Below are positions 15,960-25,320 of a DNA stretch of 46,119 nucleotides, piece by piece (within the stretch, counting starts at the first letter, position 1; each line of letters starts with the position of its first letter). The notes beneath the pieces are model-generated. The model was not told where the DNA came from, did no database searches, and saw only the letters and a program-made list of their open reading frames with translations. The position numbers and the translations under genes were made by a program. This DNA comes from Candidatus Azobacteroides sp. (lineage in GTDB: Bacteria > Bacteroidota > Bacteroidia > Bacteroidales > WRGA01), in assembly GCA_021201815.1 (NCBI GenBank), contig JAJQEC010000122.1, positions 1 to 46,119 of the forward strand, given 5' to 3'.

Positions 15960-16343
15960 TTACGCTCCCAGGCTTCGTTTCAGATTTTCAATTTGTGTAT
16001 TCCAAAGGCTTATTGTATCTTCAATTTCATCGGGTTCTGCAAAATCTGTTACTTCCAGCACTGTATCCTGAGTAATTTCATCTACATAAATCTTAAATTC
16101 GAAGTAATACTTCGTCCCCTTATCTTCATCCCAGCGGAAACGGATAAAATGATTCAGTCTTATGCCGATCTGTTCTGCTTCCTGCTCTGATTTGTCCCAT
16201 TGAAAGATGTATCTTTTTCCATTTAATTTTACGTCATCTGAAAACCATTCCGATAATCCGCTTGGTGTACTTAAATAAGTCCAAAGAACATTGGGTGATA
16301 CGGTATTCAATATATATTCTAAATGTACTTTCTCTTTTGTCAT
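15960..16343 (-). CDS. START-like (SRPBCC/AHSA1-type) domain protein
   Basis: Small cytosolic protein of 127 residues, one complete START-like fold. The start MTKEKVHLEYILNTVSPNVL followed by WTYLSTPSGLSEWFSDDV is the classic beginning of this fold (hydrophobic ligand cavity; the W-x-x-S-x-P-x-x-L-x-x-W-F pattern is conserved in AHSA1-like proteins). An acidic ending EPDEIEDTISLWNTQIENLK forms the C-terminal helix. The ligand is unknown. The gene is monocistronic, with its own terminator, and its neighbours give no clue. Confidence 0.8.
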   Translation of the reverse strand: MTKEKVHLEYILNTVSPNVLWTYLSTPSGLSEWFSDDVKLNGKRYIFQWDKSEQEAEQIGIRLNHFIRFRWDEDKGTKYYFEFKIYVDEITQDTVLEVTDFAEPDEIEDTISLWNTQIENLKRSLGA

Positions 16344-16423
16344 TTTTCTGGTTAATTTAATTTTGCCGCAATATAGAAATTATATTGTATATGGCTTTTT
16401 ATTTAACATAAATAAGTGTCTTT

Positions 16424-17902
16424 TTAACAATTATTTAATGTAAAAACCTTTCTTACTTTTTTTATATTTCCTTTTAAATCAATAATTTCCAGATAAAGAA
16501 TGTAGATTCCTGTTTGACATTGACTGCCATTTTCATCTTTTCCGTCCCAGTATAAATTTCCATAAGCTCCAGTAATAACATTATTTGCAAGTTTTTTAAT
16601 TCTTTTACCTGCTGAATTATAGACATGGGCCTGCAGGGATTCTTTCATTTCTTTCTGTTCATAATAAAATAAATGCATCATTTCTTCTTCACAAGTGTGA
16701 AAAATATCCTTTTTCATTTCAAAAATGGTTTCATATTTTTCATCTCTATATTGCGAATTCTGATAGCCAGGTGTTCCGTATCCGACTTCAAAAGATGCAG
16801 TTTGCCAGTTATCTTCCTTTTGTGTATCATCAAAAGGATTGATTCTCTCCAGAGCAATATTCTTTTTATTCGTAACAAGTTCCTGATGCATTTTATCAGA
16901 ATATATGAATTCGTCAATCAGAATATCTTCTGTTGATAATAAAACCAGATTGGCTCTGCTATTGTTCAATGCAGGAAAATCCGGTAATTCTTTAAAAATT
17001 GCGTTTTCATCACAAAAATACCGGTCACACACATTATCTTTATTTTTTGTAATTACCAGGAAATTATTTGTTTCCAGTATAAGAGGAGTAGTCGATAACT
17101 TATATTTTTTACCGATATTTCCATCTTGGCGGCGGATTGTAAAACATAGTCCGGAGAGATCGATATGGGAATTTGATTTATTATAAAATTCTATGTATTC
17201 TATTCCATTAAATAATATTTCATTGAAAACAACATCCATGTATCCGGCTTCCTTTGTATTAACCAGTATATTTTCATGATTTTCTTCCAAGATATTAATC
17301 CGGATATTTTGAATATGAAAGGCTTTGTTCCGCGTTATTGTGTAGACACATAATAATCCGAAGTTAGTTACATTTATAGGTTGATAATGTGCCGCTTTTC
17401 CTTCTGAGACCAGAAAGTCTTCTGTATTCAAACGGGAATACACCTCCCATTCGCCCGATAAGGTGCATGTTACTTTTACATACACATCGACAAAAGGAAA
17501 ATCCAGTCTTTTAGGTATTCCTTCTATTACCTTGTAAGATCTTCCGGAACTTTTTCTGTATAAGGAAATATTATCATTTGCATGTCCGATTCTCAGGAAA
17601 TATCCATTGAGGCTCTCTGTCGGATTGCTGGCATCCGTACATAAATAAATGTCGATATAATTGGAAGAAGAAGAATTAAAGTCCATATTTATATTCATTT
17701 CCCAACTGGTATTCAAATACCTTTCGGAAAAAGAAGTGAGGTAAGATTTGCCGGCTCTTTCACTATTCAGCCGGATTCCTCCATCCTGCTGGAAAATAAA
17801 CTCTGTTGTATCTCCCTGCCAATACATCGGATTATTCGGACCGGATGCAAAGAGAAAACCGGCATACATACAGAAAAACATGATAAACAGATTTTTTCTC
17901 AT
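16424..17902 (-). CDS. Secreted lamin-tail-domain protein
   Basis: Exported 492-residue protein with a signal peptide (MRKNLFIMFFCMYAGFLFAS). An N-terminal region of about 180 residues looks like a jellyroll/laminin-G-like beta-sandwich (SWEMNINMDFN..., IDIYLCTD). A lamin-tail domain follows at about 222-340 (VVFNEILFNGIEYIEFYN, then HIDLSGLCFTIR). The C-terminal 60 residues (GAYGNLYWDGKDENGSQCQT then GIYILYLEI) resemble the FlgD/CHU_C-type Ig-like tails found on Bacteroidota surface proteins. Cell-surface or secreted location is inferred. A second, differently built lamin-tail protein is at 35031-36632. Divergent from asd. Confidence 0.7.
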   Translation of the reverse strand: MRKNLFIMFFCMYAGFLFASGPNNPMYWQGDTTEFIFQQDGGIRLNSERAGKSYLTSFSERYLNTSWEMNINMDFNSSSSNYIDIYLCTDASNPTESLNGYFLRIGHANDNISLYRKSSGRSYKVIEGIPKRLDFPFVDVYVKVTCTLSGEWEVYSRLNTEDFLVSEGKAAHYQPINVTNFGLLCVYTITRNKAFHIQNIRINILEENHENILVNTKEAGYMDVVFNEILFNGIEYIEFYNKSNSHIDLSGLCFTIRRQDGNIGKKYKLSTTPLILETNNFLVITKNKDNVCDRYFCDENAIFKELPDFPALNNSRANLVLLSTEDILIDEFIYSDKMHQELVTNKKNIALERINPFDDTQKEDNWQTASFEVGYGTPGYQNSQYRDEKYETIFEMKKDIFHTCEEEMMHLFYYEQKEMKESLQAHVYNSAGKRIKKLANNVITGAYGNLYWDGKDENGSQCQTGIYILYLEIIDLKGNIKKVRKVFTLNNC

Positions 17903-17929
17903 TTTTGAGTATCCTATTTTAAAAAGTTG

Positions 17930-17937
17930 TAAATTTG
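17930..17937 (+). promoter_or_regulatory. -7 element of asd
   Basis: TAAATTTG matches TAnnTTTG, with a TTTG 22 nt upstream (near 17904-17907), slightly wider than usual. The asd ATG is about 90 nt downstream. Confidence 0.45.
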
Positions 17938-18027
17938 CACTTTATTTCGTGTTTTTAAGACGCTTATAAACCTAATTAAAAAATTATTTTAAATCAAAGC
18001 TAAATTTTAAATTAGAGGTTGAAAAAA

Positions 18028-19038
18028 ATGAAAGTAGCAATTGTTGGTACAAGTGGTGCCGTAGGGCAGGAATTTTTGCGTGTGCTTGAGGAGCGCAATT
18101 TCCCAATGGATGAATTAGTATTGTTCGGATCATCCAGAAGTGCAGGTAGGAAATATACTTTTCGGGGAAAAGAGCTTACAGTAAAGGAATTGAAGCACAA
18201 CGACGACTTTAAGGACATTGATATTGCTTTCACTTCTGCCGGTGCAGGAACCTCTAAGGAGTTTGCCGATACAATCACAAAATACGGAGCTGTGATGATT
18301 GACAACTCCAGCGCCTTCCGTATGGATGAGGATGTGCCTTTGGTTGTTCCGGAAGTGAATGCGGAGGATGCGAAAAAACGTCCCAGAGGAATTATTGCTA
18401 ATCCTAACTGTACGACTATTCAAATGGTCGTAGCTTTAAAAGCATTGGAAAATTTATCGCACATCAAACGTATACATGTTTCTACTTATCAGGCGGCAAG
18501 TGGAGCCGGAGCTGCAGCAATGGACGAACTTGTTACCCAATATAAACAGATTTCTGCCGGAGAAGATGTAACAGTAAGTAAGTTTGCGTACCAGCTTGCC
18601 TATAACTTAATCCCCCAGGTAGATGTTTTTACTGAAAATGGGTATACAAAAGAAGAAATGAAAATGTATCACGAAACACAAAAAATTATGCATTCGGATG
18701 TACAAGTGAGTGCTACTTGTGTGCGTGTTCCGGCATTACGTGCTCATTCTGAAAGCATATGGGCAGAAACAGAACGTCCGCTTAGCGTAGAAGAAGTACG
18801 GGAAGCTTTTGCAAATGCTCCGGGAGTAGAAGTGATTGATAATCCTGCAGAAAAACAATATCCGATGCCTTTATTTCTTTCAGGAAAAGATCCGGTACAT
18901 GTAGGAAGGATCCGAAAAGACCTGGCCAATCCTAATGGCATTACTTTCTGGTGCGTAAGTGACCAGATTAAAAAAGGAGCAGCCTTAAATGCTGTTCAGA
19001 TTGCTGAGTATCTTATTTCCGAAGGAGATGTAAAATAA
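18028..19038 (+). CDS. asd: Aspartate-semialdehyde dehydrogenase
   Basis: Reduces aspartyl phosphate to aspartate semialdehyde with NADPH, the branch point to lysine/diaminopimelate, threonine and methionine. The 336-residue protein shows the N-terminal nucleotide loop [11 protein letters not shown] (about 6-16), the active-site Cys128 in [12 protein letters not shown], the [15 protein letters not shown] segment, and the late [11 protein letters not shown] stretch carrying the acid-base His. I chose ATG 18028 over a TTG three codons earlier. It is a single-gene unit with a strong terminator just past the stop codon. Confidence 0.97.
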   Translation: MKVAIVGTSGAVGQEFLRVLEERNFPMDELVLFGSSRSAGRKYTFRGKELTVKELKHNDDFKDIDIAFTSAGAGTSKEFADTITKYGAVMIDNSSAFRMDEDVPLVVPEVNAEDAKKRPRGIIANPNCTTIQMVVALKALENLSHIKRIHVSTYQAASGAGAAAMDELVTQYKQISAGEDVTVSKFAYQLAYNLIPQVDVFTENGYTKEEMKMYHETQKIMHSDVQVSATCVRVPALRAHSESIWAETERPLSVEEVREAFANAPGVEVIDNPAEKQYPMPLFLSGKDPVHVGRIRKDLANPNGITFWCVSDQIKKGAALNAVQIAEYLISEGDVK

Positions 19039-19057
19039 TTTTCTTAGAAAGAAGTGT

Positions 19058-19085
19058 AAAAGGTATCCGTTTACGGATACCTTTT
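19058..19085 (+). terminator. Terminator after asd
   Basis: AAAAGGTATCCGT, TT and ACGGATACCTTTT form a 13-bp stem ending in six T, 20 nt past the asd stop codon. Confidence 0.9.
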
Positions 19086-19275
19086 TTATATGTTTACTAT
19101 TAGATAATTTCCCTGTAGGTTAAAGAATATTTTCAAAAACAGAAGTTGCTTTTTTATCTTCAATAACCTCTTGTTTTTATAATTCTGTATCACTTGAAGT
19201 GATAAAACAACCTGATAAAGAAAAACATCAGATTTTTAATGCAGTTTCATCCGTTTTTACCGGGAATTTGATCCT

Positions 19276-21180
19276 TCACTTAGGATTAAGCGATAAAATT
19301 CCTCTGTCATTTTTAATGATTTCTTCGTCTGTTAGAAAACGGAGTACCTGCAGTACAAAATTTTCCGGATAATGAATGGAGTCGACTAATTCATTCAGAG
19401 CCATTTCTTTCCCTTCCAGTTGTATGTAAAGTTGTTTTTCAATTTCCATAAAATCAGAGGAAGCAAGTTTTTTTTGTTTTTTTGATAAACAAACATCGCA
19501 CACATTGCAGTCCGGAGAGTTTATTTCTCCGAAATAAGATAAAAGGACTTTACTCCGGCAGAAATATTGGTTTTCTGCATAAAACAGCATTGCTTCAATG
19601 CGTTTGGATAACCGGGATTTCCTTTTTTCATATACATTTTGGGGAATAATAAGATGACGAGATTCTTCCCTGGATTGTGAATAAGATATAACCGGCATCT
19701 TTTTCTGTGGGATATAACTGATAATGAATTCTTTTGAAAGCATAATTAATCTTTCATAGACTTCTTTTGTTGAAAGCTGGCATCGGCTGGCAAGTAACTT
19801 TTCACTAATAAAGGCATAATCACTGAATACCCCTGTGTAAGAGCGTAGAATAATCTGAATCAGTTTTTCTGTTTTTTCATCAAATGATTTTAGTTTATAC
19901 AATTCATCCCGCAACATCGTAAATTTTAGCCTGGAACGGTTACCGGGATCTTCTATATATTCCAGATATCCTGACTGTTGGAGAATTTTAATAGCATTAT
20001 AGGCCTGATTTACGGAAAACTTGAATTTTCCGCAGAAAGCATTCAGGTCAAAATCATAGACACTTTCATACCCGGAACCAACTGCTACCTGAAAGTAACT
20101 ACCGAGTGCATCGTATACTTTTTTTATCCGTTCTCTTTCCGGAAATTCGTCGGAAATTCGTTTTTTTAACTTGGTACTATCGTTTTTATCATATAAGATG
20201 ACTGCATACGCTTTTTTTCCATCTCTGCCGGCTCTGCCGGCTTCCTGAAAATATTCCTCGGGAGAATTCGGAAGATCCAGGTGAATAACCAGTCTCACGT
20301 CGGGCTTATCAATTCCCATTCCGAAAGCATTGGTAGAAACCATCACACGAAGCTTACCGGTCATCCAGTTATTTTGTATTTCTTCCTTTTCTTCAGGAGG
20401 AAGACCGGCATGAAAAAATCCGGCATGAATTCCGCATTTTGTTAATTCTTTTGCAATTTCTTTGGTTCTTTTCCGACTTCTTACATATACAATCGCTGTC
20501 CCTGGAACTTTTTCAAGCATATTCAGCATGGAAGAAGTCTTATTATCAGCCATGCGTACAATGTAAGCTAAATTTTCTCGGGCAAAACTTTTTGAAAAGA
20601 CATTCTTCTTTTTGAAAAGTAATTTTTCCTGGATATCATTGATTACTTCCGGAGTAGCAGTTGCCGTGAGAGCAAGAACCGGTGCATCCGGTAAGTATTT
20701 TCTTATTTCGGCAATTTTTAAATAAGACGGACGGAAATCATATCCCCACTGAGAGATACAATGAGCTTCGTCGACAACCAGAAAGGATATGTTCATAGCA
20801 TGCATCTTTTGTAGAAAAATCTCTGATGCAAGTCGTTCCGGAGAAACATACAGGAATTTATAATTTCCGAATATGCAGTTTTCAAGAGTAATAATGATTT
20901 CTTCTCTGGACATGCCGGTATATACTGCCACCGCTTTTATACCTTTTTTTCTCAGGTTATCTACCTGATCTTTCATAAGGGCAATCAGAGGAGTAACTAC
21001 AAGACATATTCCTTCCTGAACCAGGGCAGGAATCTGAAAGGTTACGGATTTCCCTCCTCCTGTGGGCATTAAGCCTAATGTATCTTTTTTCTCCATTACG
21101 GAGTTTATGATTTCTTCCTGCAACGGACGAAAGGAGGTATGCCCCCAATATTTTTGCAATATGTCGGTATAAACACTCAA
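19276..21180 (-). CDS. recQ: ATP-dependent DNA helicase RecQ
   Basis: 3'-5' DNA helicase of recombination and fork repair. Of 634 residues, helicase domains 1 and 2 fill about 1-340: FRPLQEEII (motif 0), MPTGGGKS (Walker A, 38-45), DEAH (137-140), and QEAGRAGRDGKKA (motif VI). The RQC region follows with a zinc site (Cys in FCRSK and CNVCDVC). The end (KEMALNELVDSIHYPENFVL) is a winged-helix-like tail, not a canonical HRDC domain. The start appears to be TTG at 21180: no ATG is in frame before conserved YWGHTSFRPLQ sequence. It lies 38 nt after recJ on the same strand, likely one operon. Confidence 0.93.
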   Translation of the reverse strand: MSVYTDILQKYWGHTSFRPLQEEIINSVMEKKDTLGLMPTGGGKSVTFQIPALVQEGICLVVTPLIALMKDQVDNLRKKGIKAVAVYTGMSREEIIITLENCIFGNYKFLYVSPERLASEIFLQKMHAMNISFLVVDEAHCISQWGYDFRPSYLKIAEIRKYLPDAPVLALTATATPEVINDIQEKLLFKKKNVFSKSFARENLAYIVRMADNKTSSMLNMLEKVPGTAIVYVRSRKRTKEIAKELTKCGIHAGFFHAGLPPEEKEEIQNNWMTGKLRVMVSTNAFGMGIDKPDVRLVIHLDLPNSPEEYFQEAGRAGRDGKKAYAVILYDKNDSTKLKKRISDEFPERERIKKVYDALGSYFQVAVGSGYESVYDFDLNAFCGKFKFSVNQAYNAIKILQQSGYLEYIEDPGNRSRLKFTMLRDELYKLKSFDEKTEKLIQIILRSYTGVFSDYAFISEKLLASRCQLSTKEVYERLIMLSKEFIISYIPQKKMPVISYSQSREESRHLIIPQNVYEKRKSRLSKRIEAMLFYAENQYFCRSKVLLSYFGEINSPDCNVCDVCLSKKQKKLASSDFMEIEKQLYIQLEGKEMALNELVDSIHYPENFVLQVLRFLTDEEIIKNDRGILSLNPK

Positions 21181-21218
21181 AACACCGGATTTCTGTGAAA
21201 TAAATTATGTTATTTTTT

Positions 21219-22949
21219 CTATTCCTCTTCCGAAGGCCTGATATCTTTAATCATTAATTGAATGGATGTTTTGCCATTGAATGTATTTTCTTCTATGGTA
21301 TAACAAATGTCAAAAGGTTTGGAAGATTTTATATATTCATTATGTTCATGCATCCCGAAAGCAATTCCGTTCATTATATTCTGTGACTTGTTATCGATCA
21401 CTTCCAGTTTAAGATGGGAAAGATCTTTTCCGACAAGACGGCTGCTTCCGTAATCATATACTTTTTTTGTGCAGAAAACAGGCTTCATATTTTCCGGACC
21501 AAAAGGATTAAATTGTTTCAGTATCTTAAAGAATTGAGGAGTAATATCTTTAAAATCAATAACAGCATCAATTTCTATCTGAGGAATAAGTTGCTCGGCT
21601 TCGATATTTTCCGTTACATATTTTTCAAATCTTTTCTTGAACTCCGGTAAAATTTCCTCTTTCATGGAAAGGCCGGCCGCATACATGTGTCCACCGAAAT
21701 TTTCTAATAAGTCTCTACATGAATCTATTGCTTTATAAATGTCAAAGCCAGGAACAGAACGGGCAGATCCGGTAATCAATTCTCCGGATTTAGTTAGAAT
21801 AATAGTAGGGCGGTAATATTCTTCTGATAATCGGGATGCAACGATTCCTACAACTCCTTTATGCCATAATTCATCATAAATAACAATAGATTTCCGGCTG
21901 CTGTTAATAAAATCCTTTTTCTCTAGTACGGCATTTGCTTCTATGGTGATATTTTTATCCAGTTCTCTTCGGGTATCATTGTATTGGTTGATGTTATTAC
22001 TTTTTTCTCTTGCTACGGTAAGATCTTTTGTAACTAGCAATTCTACTGCTTCTCTTCCGGACTGGATTCTTCCGGAGGCGTTGATGCGGGGACCTATTTT
22101 AAAAACGATGTCATTTACCGTAAGGGTAGTATTTTGTAAATTACATACCTCAATAATACTTTTTAATCCTACGCTGGGATTCGAATTCAATTGTTTCAGG
22201 CCATAATAAGTAAGGACCCTGTTTTCTCCGATGATAGGAACTATATCTGAAGCGACACTGACAGCTATCAGATCAAGTAAAGGCTCTAATTTGGAAAATG
22301 GAATTTCATTATTTATAGCAAATGCCTGCATGAATTTAAACCCTACTCCACAACCGGACAAGTGATCGTCCGGATAAGTACTATCTATTCGTTTCGGATT
22401 AAGGACAGCTACTGCATCAGGGAGAATGTCGTCCGGTTTATGATGGTCACAAATAATAAAGTCCACCCCTTTTTCTTTCGCATATTTGATTTTGTCTACA
22501 GCTTTAATCCCACAATCAAGACAAATGATAAGTTTAAAATCATTCTCTGCAGCAAAGTCAATTCCCTGATAAGAAATTCCGTATCCTTCATTATACCGGT
22601 CAGGAATATAATAATCGATTTTTGATGAAAATTCCACCAGAAACTTATAAACCAACGCAACGGCAGTGGTTCCATCTACGTCATAATCTCCATAGATTAA
22701 AATCTTTTCATTATTAGTTAATGCTTCATTTAACCTTTGTACCGCCTTATTCATGTCATTCATAAGGAATGGATCATACAAATGGTCGAATTGAGGGCGA
22801 AAGAAATGCTTTGCTTCGCTGTATGAATGTATTCCCCTATCCACAAGTAACTTGCATAGGAGAGGATGAATCCCCAATTCTTTTTGTAATATGTCCTTTA
22901 TCTTATTCTGCTCATGGGTAAGGGTTTTAATTTTCCATTTATTAGTCAT
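21219..22949 (-). CDS. recJ: Single-stranded-DNA-specific exonuclease RecJ
   Basis: 5'-3' single-strand DNA exonuclease acting with RecQ in recombination and repair. The DHH phosphoesterase core is complete: GDYDVDGTTA (87-96), CLDCGIKAVD (143-152), CDHHKPDD (167-174), SGCGVGFKF (198-206). The DHHA1 domain has NASGRI (290-295), HKGVVGIVASRL and GGHMYAAG (419-426). The C-terminal OB-like domain contains QFNPFGPENMKPVF. Length 576 is normal. It precedes recQ, with which it works biochemically in other bacteria. Confidence 0.95.
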   Translation of the reverse strand: MTNKWKIKTLTHEQNKIKDILQKELGIHPLLCKLLVDRGIHSYSEAKHFFRPQFDHLYDPFLMNDMNKAVQRLNEALTNNEKILIYGDYDVDGTTAVALVYKFLVEFSSKIDYYIPDRYNEGYGISYQGIDFAAENDFKLIICLDCGIKAVDKIKYAKEKGVDFIICDHHKPDDILPDAVAVLNPKRIDSTYPDDHLSGCGVGFKFMQAFAINNEIPFSKLEPLLDLIAVSVASDIVPIIGENRVLTYYGLKQLNSNPSVGLKSIIEVCNLQNTTLTVNDIVFKIGPRINASGRIQSGREAVELLVTKDLTVAREKSNNINQYNDTRRELDKNITIEANAVLEKKDFINSSRKSIVIYDELWHKGVVGIVASRLSEEYYRPTIILTKSGELITGSARSVPGFDIYKAIDSCRDLLENFGGHMYAAGLSMKEEILPEFKKRFEKYVTENIEAEQLIPQIEIDAVIDFKDITPQFFKILKQFNPFGPENMKPVFCTKKVYDYGSSRLVGKDLSHLKLEVIDNKSQNIMNGIAFGMHEHNEYIKSSKPFDICYTIEENTFNGKTSIQLMIKDIRPSEEE

Positions 22950-23210
22950 TTATATAGTGTTTTTTTCTATCGCCTGAAGTTTTGCCGGTAAATGAACAAA
23001 CCATTTTTTCAAAAAGATATTTCTTCCTGGAGGCTTGATCTCTTTTAAAAGGGTAATCGGCAAAATGTTTGTAAAATTATAAAAAAAAAGCCACTTGCTT
23101 TATACGTTAACGAACCTTTTTATAAACTAAAAATACAATATCTTATATACTAAATATTTGTATAATTACTTTTAAACTCAAATTTTTCTAAAACGCTTTT
23201 TGATATTTTG

Positions 23211-23242
23211 TTTGTTTCTTCTGAAAAGAACCTTTACTTTTG
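23211..23242 (+). promoter_or_regulatory. Promoter of the threonylcarbamoyl-AMP synthase operon
   Basis: TTTG (23211-23214), a 20-nt spacer and TACTTTTG (23235-23242) match the Bacteroidota consensus closely. The coding start at 23260 lies 18 nt further on, so the leader would be about 10 nt. The rest of the 310-bp recJ upstream gap (22950-23210) shows only AT-rich sequence. Confidence 0.75.
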
Positions 23243-23259
23243 TATATAATTCTTAAAGG

Positions 23260-23823
23260 ATGCAGGAAGATATAAAAGAAAGCTGCTTGGTATTGCGTTC
23301 CGGAGGAATCATATTGTATCCTACGGATACGATATGGGGCATTGGTTGTGATGCTACCAATGAAGCAGCTGTAAAAAAAGTTTTTGATATTAAGAGGAGA
23401 ACAGATACCAAAGCAATGTTGGTATTGGTTGACCAGCCCGGCAAAATACAAAACTATGTAAATGAGATGCCGGAGATAGCGTGGGATCTGATTGAAATGA
23501 GTGAAAAGCCACTGACTATTATTTATGATGAAGCCAGAAATTTGGCTTCGAACCTGATAGGAAAAGATAATAGTATCGGAATACGTGTTACAAAAGAATC
23601 TTTTTCAAAAAAATTGTGTGAAACATTTAGAAAACCTATTGTTTCTACATCAGCAAATGTAAGTGGGAAAAAGCCTCCTGAAAATTTTTCTGAGATTGAA
23701 AAAGAAATAAAGTCTGCTGTGGATTATATTGTTTCTTTTCGGAAAGACGAAAAAATAAATCCGAAACCTTCTGCAATTATTAAACTTGCTGCAAATGGAA
23801 CTGTTCAGATTATCAGAGAATAA
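23260..23823 (+). CDS. Threonylcarbamoyl-AMP synthase (Sua5/YciO/YrdC family)
   Basis: Makes threonylcarbamoyl-AMP from threonine, bicarbonate and ATP, the first step of the t6A37 tRNA modification. The 187-residue protein is a single YrdC domain: SGGIILYPTDTIWGIGCDAT (nucleotide-binding strand and loop), IKRRTDTKAMLVLV, IGIRVTKESFSKKL, and the STSANVSGKKPP motif. No C-terminal Sua5 domain is present, so it is of the short TsaC type. The family also includes YciO-type paralogues, which by eye cannot be excluded. It heads a long co-directional gene run. Confidence 0.9.
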   Translation: MQEDIKESCLVLRSGGIILYPTDTIWGIGCDATNEAAVKKVFDIKRRTDTKAMLVLVDQPGKIQNYVNEMPEIAWDLIEMSEKPLTIIYDEARNLASNLIGKDNSIGIRVTKESFSKKLCETFRKPIVSTSANVSGKKPPENFSEIEKEIKSAVDYIVSFRKDEKINPKPSAIIKLAANGTVQIIRE

Positions 23824-23885
23824 TTCTGTAAGATACATTTGGTAAAAGAAATGCTTTTATAAAGGTTGGTGCAAAAATTGATAGA

Positions 23886-25301
23886 ATGAATCCAAAAAAA
23901 CAAACCTTAAAATATGTTCTGGCTGATTACATCATGGCAAATATTGCCTGGTTTCTCTTTAATATTGTCCGTTTTGAAAAATCTGCTATTTATGAAGGAT
24001 TCTGGCAATTAAATTCTTTTCTATTTAGTCGGGATGTATTGATAGGACAATTGGTAGTACCTTTCATTTGCTTAGTTATTTATTATTTTTCAGGCTATTA
24101 CAATCAACCTTACCGAAAATCACGTCTCTCGGAGTTATCGATTACTTTTTTGACTTCTTTAATAACCACCATACTCCTGTTTTTTATAGTTATTGTGGAT
24201 GATTTACCTCCCTTTTATGAATTATATTATAAGTTAACAGGAGCCCTTTTCGTCATTCTTTTTACACTTACATATATTGTTCGACTGATCATTACTCAGA
24301 TTACAACTAATAAAATCCATAAACGTAAAATAGGATTTAATACTATTATTCTGGGAACAGGGACGAAGGCATTGGAAGTATACAATAATCTTAATAAAAT
24401 GCCACTTTCATTAGGATATAATATACTTGGATTCATCCCAATTGAAAGTTATAAAAATACTGTTGTCTCGAAAAACCTGATTATCGGTCGGTGGGATGAA
24501 CTGGACTATTTGATAAAAGCATTGGAAGTAAAGGAGATCATTATTGCTTTGGAAAGTAATAATGATGAACAATTAAAACATTTTTATTCATTATATAAAT
24601 ATAATTTGCCGGTAAAGGTAGTCACAGACCAACATGATATTCTTTCAGGAAATATAAAGATGACGACTATTTATGCAAATCCCATGTATGAACTGTTTGT
24701 AGCCCGTAGGGGAAATATGGATGCCAATATAAAACAGTTTTTTGATGTGTTCTTTTCCTTTTTTGTATTACTTTTGCTCTCTCCTTTGTTACTTTTTCTG
24801 GCTTTAAGAATAAAGTGGAATGATAGAAATGCTCCGGTGGTTTTTAAACAAAAACGTGTCGGAAAAAGCGGAAAAGAATTCTACATGTATAAATTCAGAA
24901 CGATGAAAATAAACGCAGAACTGGAAGGTCCTTCTTTATCTGTAGAAGATGATCCGAGAATTACTTCTGTAGGAAAATGGATGCGAAAGTACCGGTTGGA
25001 TGAATTGCTTCAGTTCTGGAACGTATTAAAAGGAGATATGTCCATTGTCGGACCTCGCCCGGAAAGACAGTATTTTATAGATCATATTGTCAAAAAGGCT
25101 CCTTATTATTATTTGTTGTACAGGGTAAAGCCGGGAATAACTTCTTGGGGAATGGTTAAATACGGATATGCTCAGTCTGTGGATGAAATGATTGAACGCT
25201 TAAATTATGATATTATTTATCTGGAAAATATGTCGCTCATGGTCGATCTTAAGATTTTAATATACACAATTAAAACAGTCGCTACAGGAAAGGGTATTTG
25301 A
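23886..25301 (+). CDS. Polyprenyl sugar-1-phosphate transferase (exopolysaccharide/O-antigen initiation)
   Basis: Initiating glycosyltransferase (WbaP/WcaJ-like) that loads a sugar-1-phosphate on undecaprenyl phosphate at the inner membrane. It has four or five N-terminal helices (about 10-140), a Rossmann-like domain (NTIILGTGTKALEVYNNL, about 155-170 onward), one re-entrant hydrophobic segment (about 285-310) and the catalytic bacterial sugar transferase domain. That domain shows FKQKRVGKSGKEFYMYKFRT, the DDPRITSVGKWMRKYRLDEL stretch with the conserved Asp-Glu, and GDMSIVGPRPERQYF, then VKPGITSWG. The usual length is about 465. No capsule cluster surrounds it; it sits 62 nt after the TsaC-like gene. 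Confidence 0.9.
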   Translation: MNPKKQTLKYVLADYIMANIAWFLFNIVRFEKSAIYEGFWQLNSFLFSRDVLIGQLVVPFICLVIYYFSGYYNQPYRKSRLSELSITFLTSLITTILLFFIVIVDDLPPFYELYYKLTGALFVILFTLTYIVRLIITQITTNKIHKRKIGFNTIILGTGTKALEVYNNLNKMPLSLGYNILGFIPIESYKNTVVSKNLIIGRWDELDYLIKALEVKEIIIALESNNDEQLKHFYSLYKYNLPVKVVTDQHDILSGNIKMTTIYANPMYELFVARRGNMDANIKQFFDVFFSFFVLLLLSPLLLFLALRIKWNDRNAPVVFKQKRVGKSGKEFYMYKFRTMKINAELEGPSLSVEDDPRITSVGKWMRKYRLDELLQFWNVLKGDMSIVGPRPERQYFIDHIVKKAPYYYLLYRVKPGITSWGMVKYGYAQSVDEMIERLNYDIIYLENMSLMVDLKILIYTIKTVATGKGI

Positions 25302-25320
25302 ATCGAGATTTTATAAAAGA

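Noticed and set aside
16673..17186. Several open frames opposite the lamin-tail gene
   Set aside because: Antisense shadows without start signals or domains.
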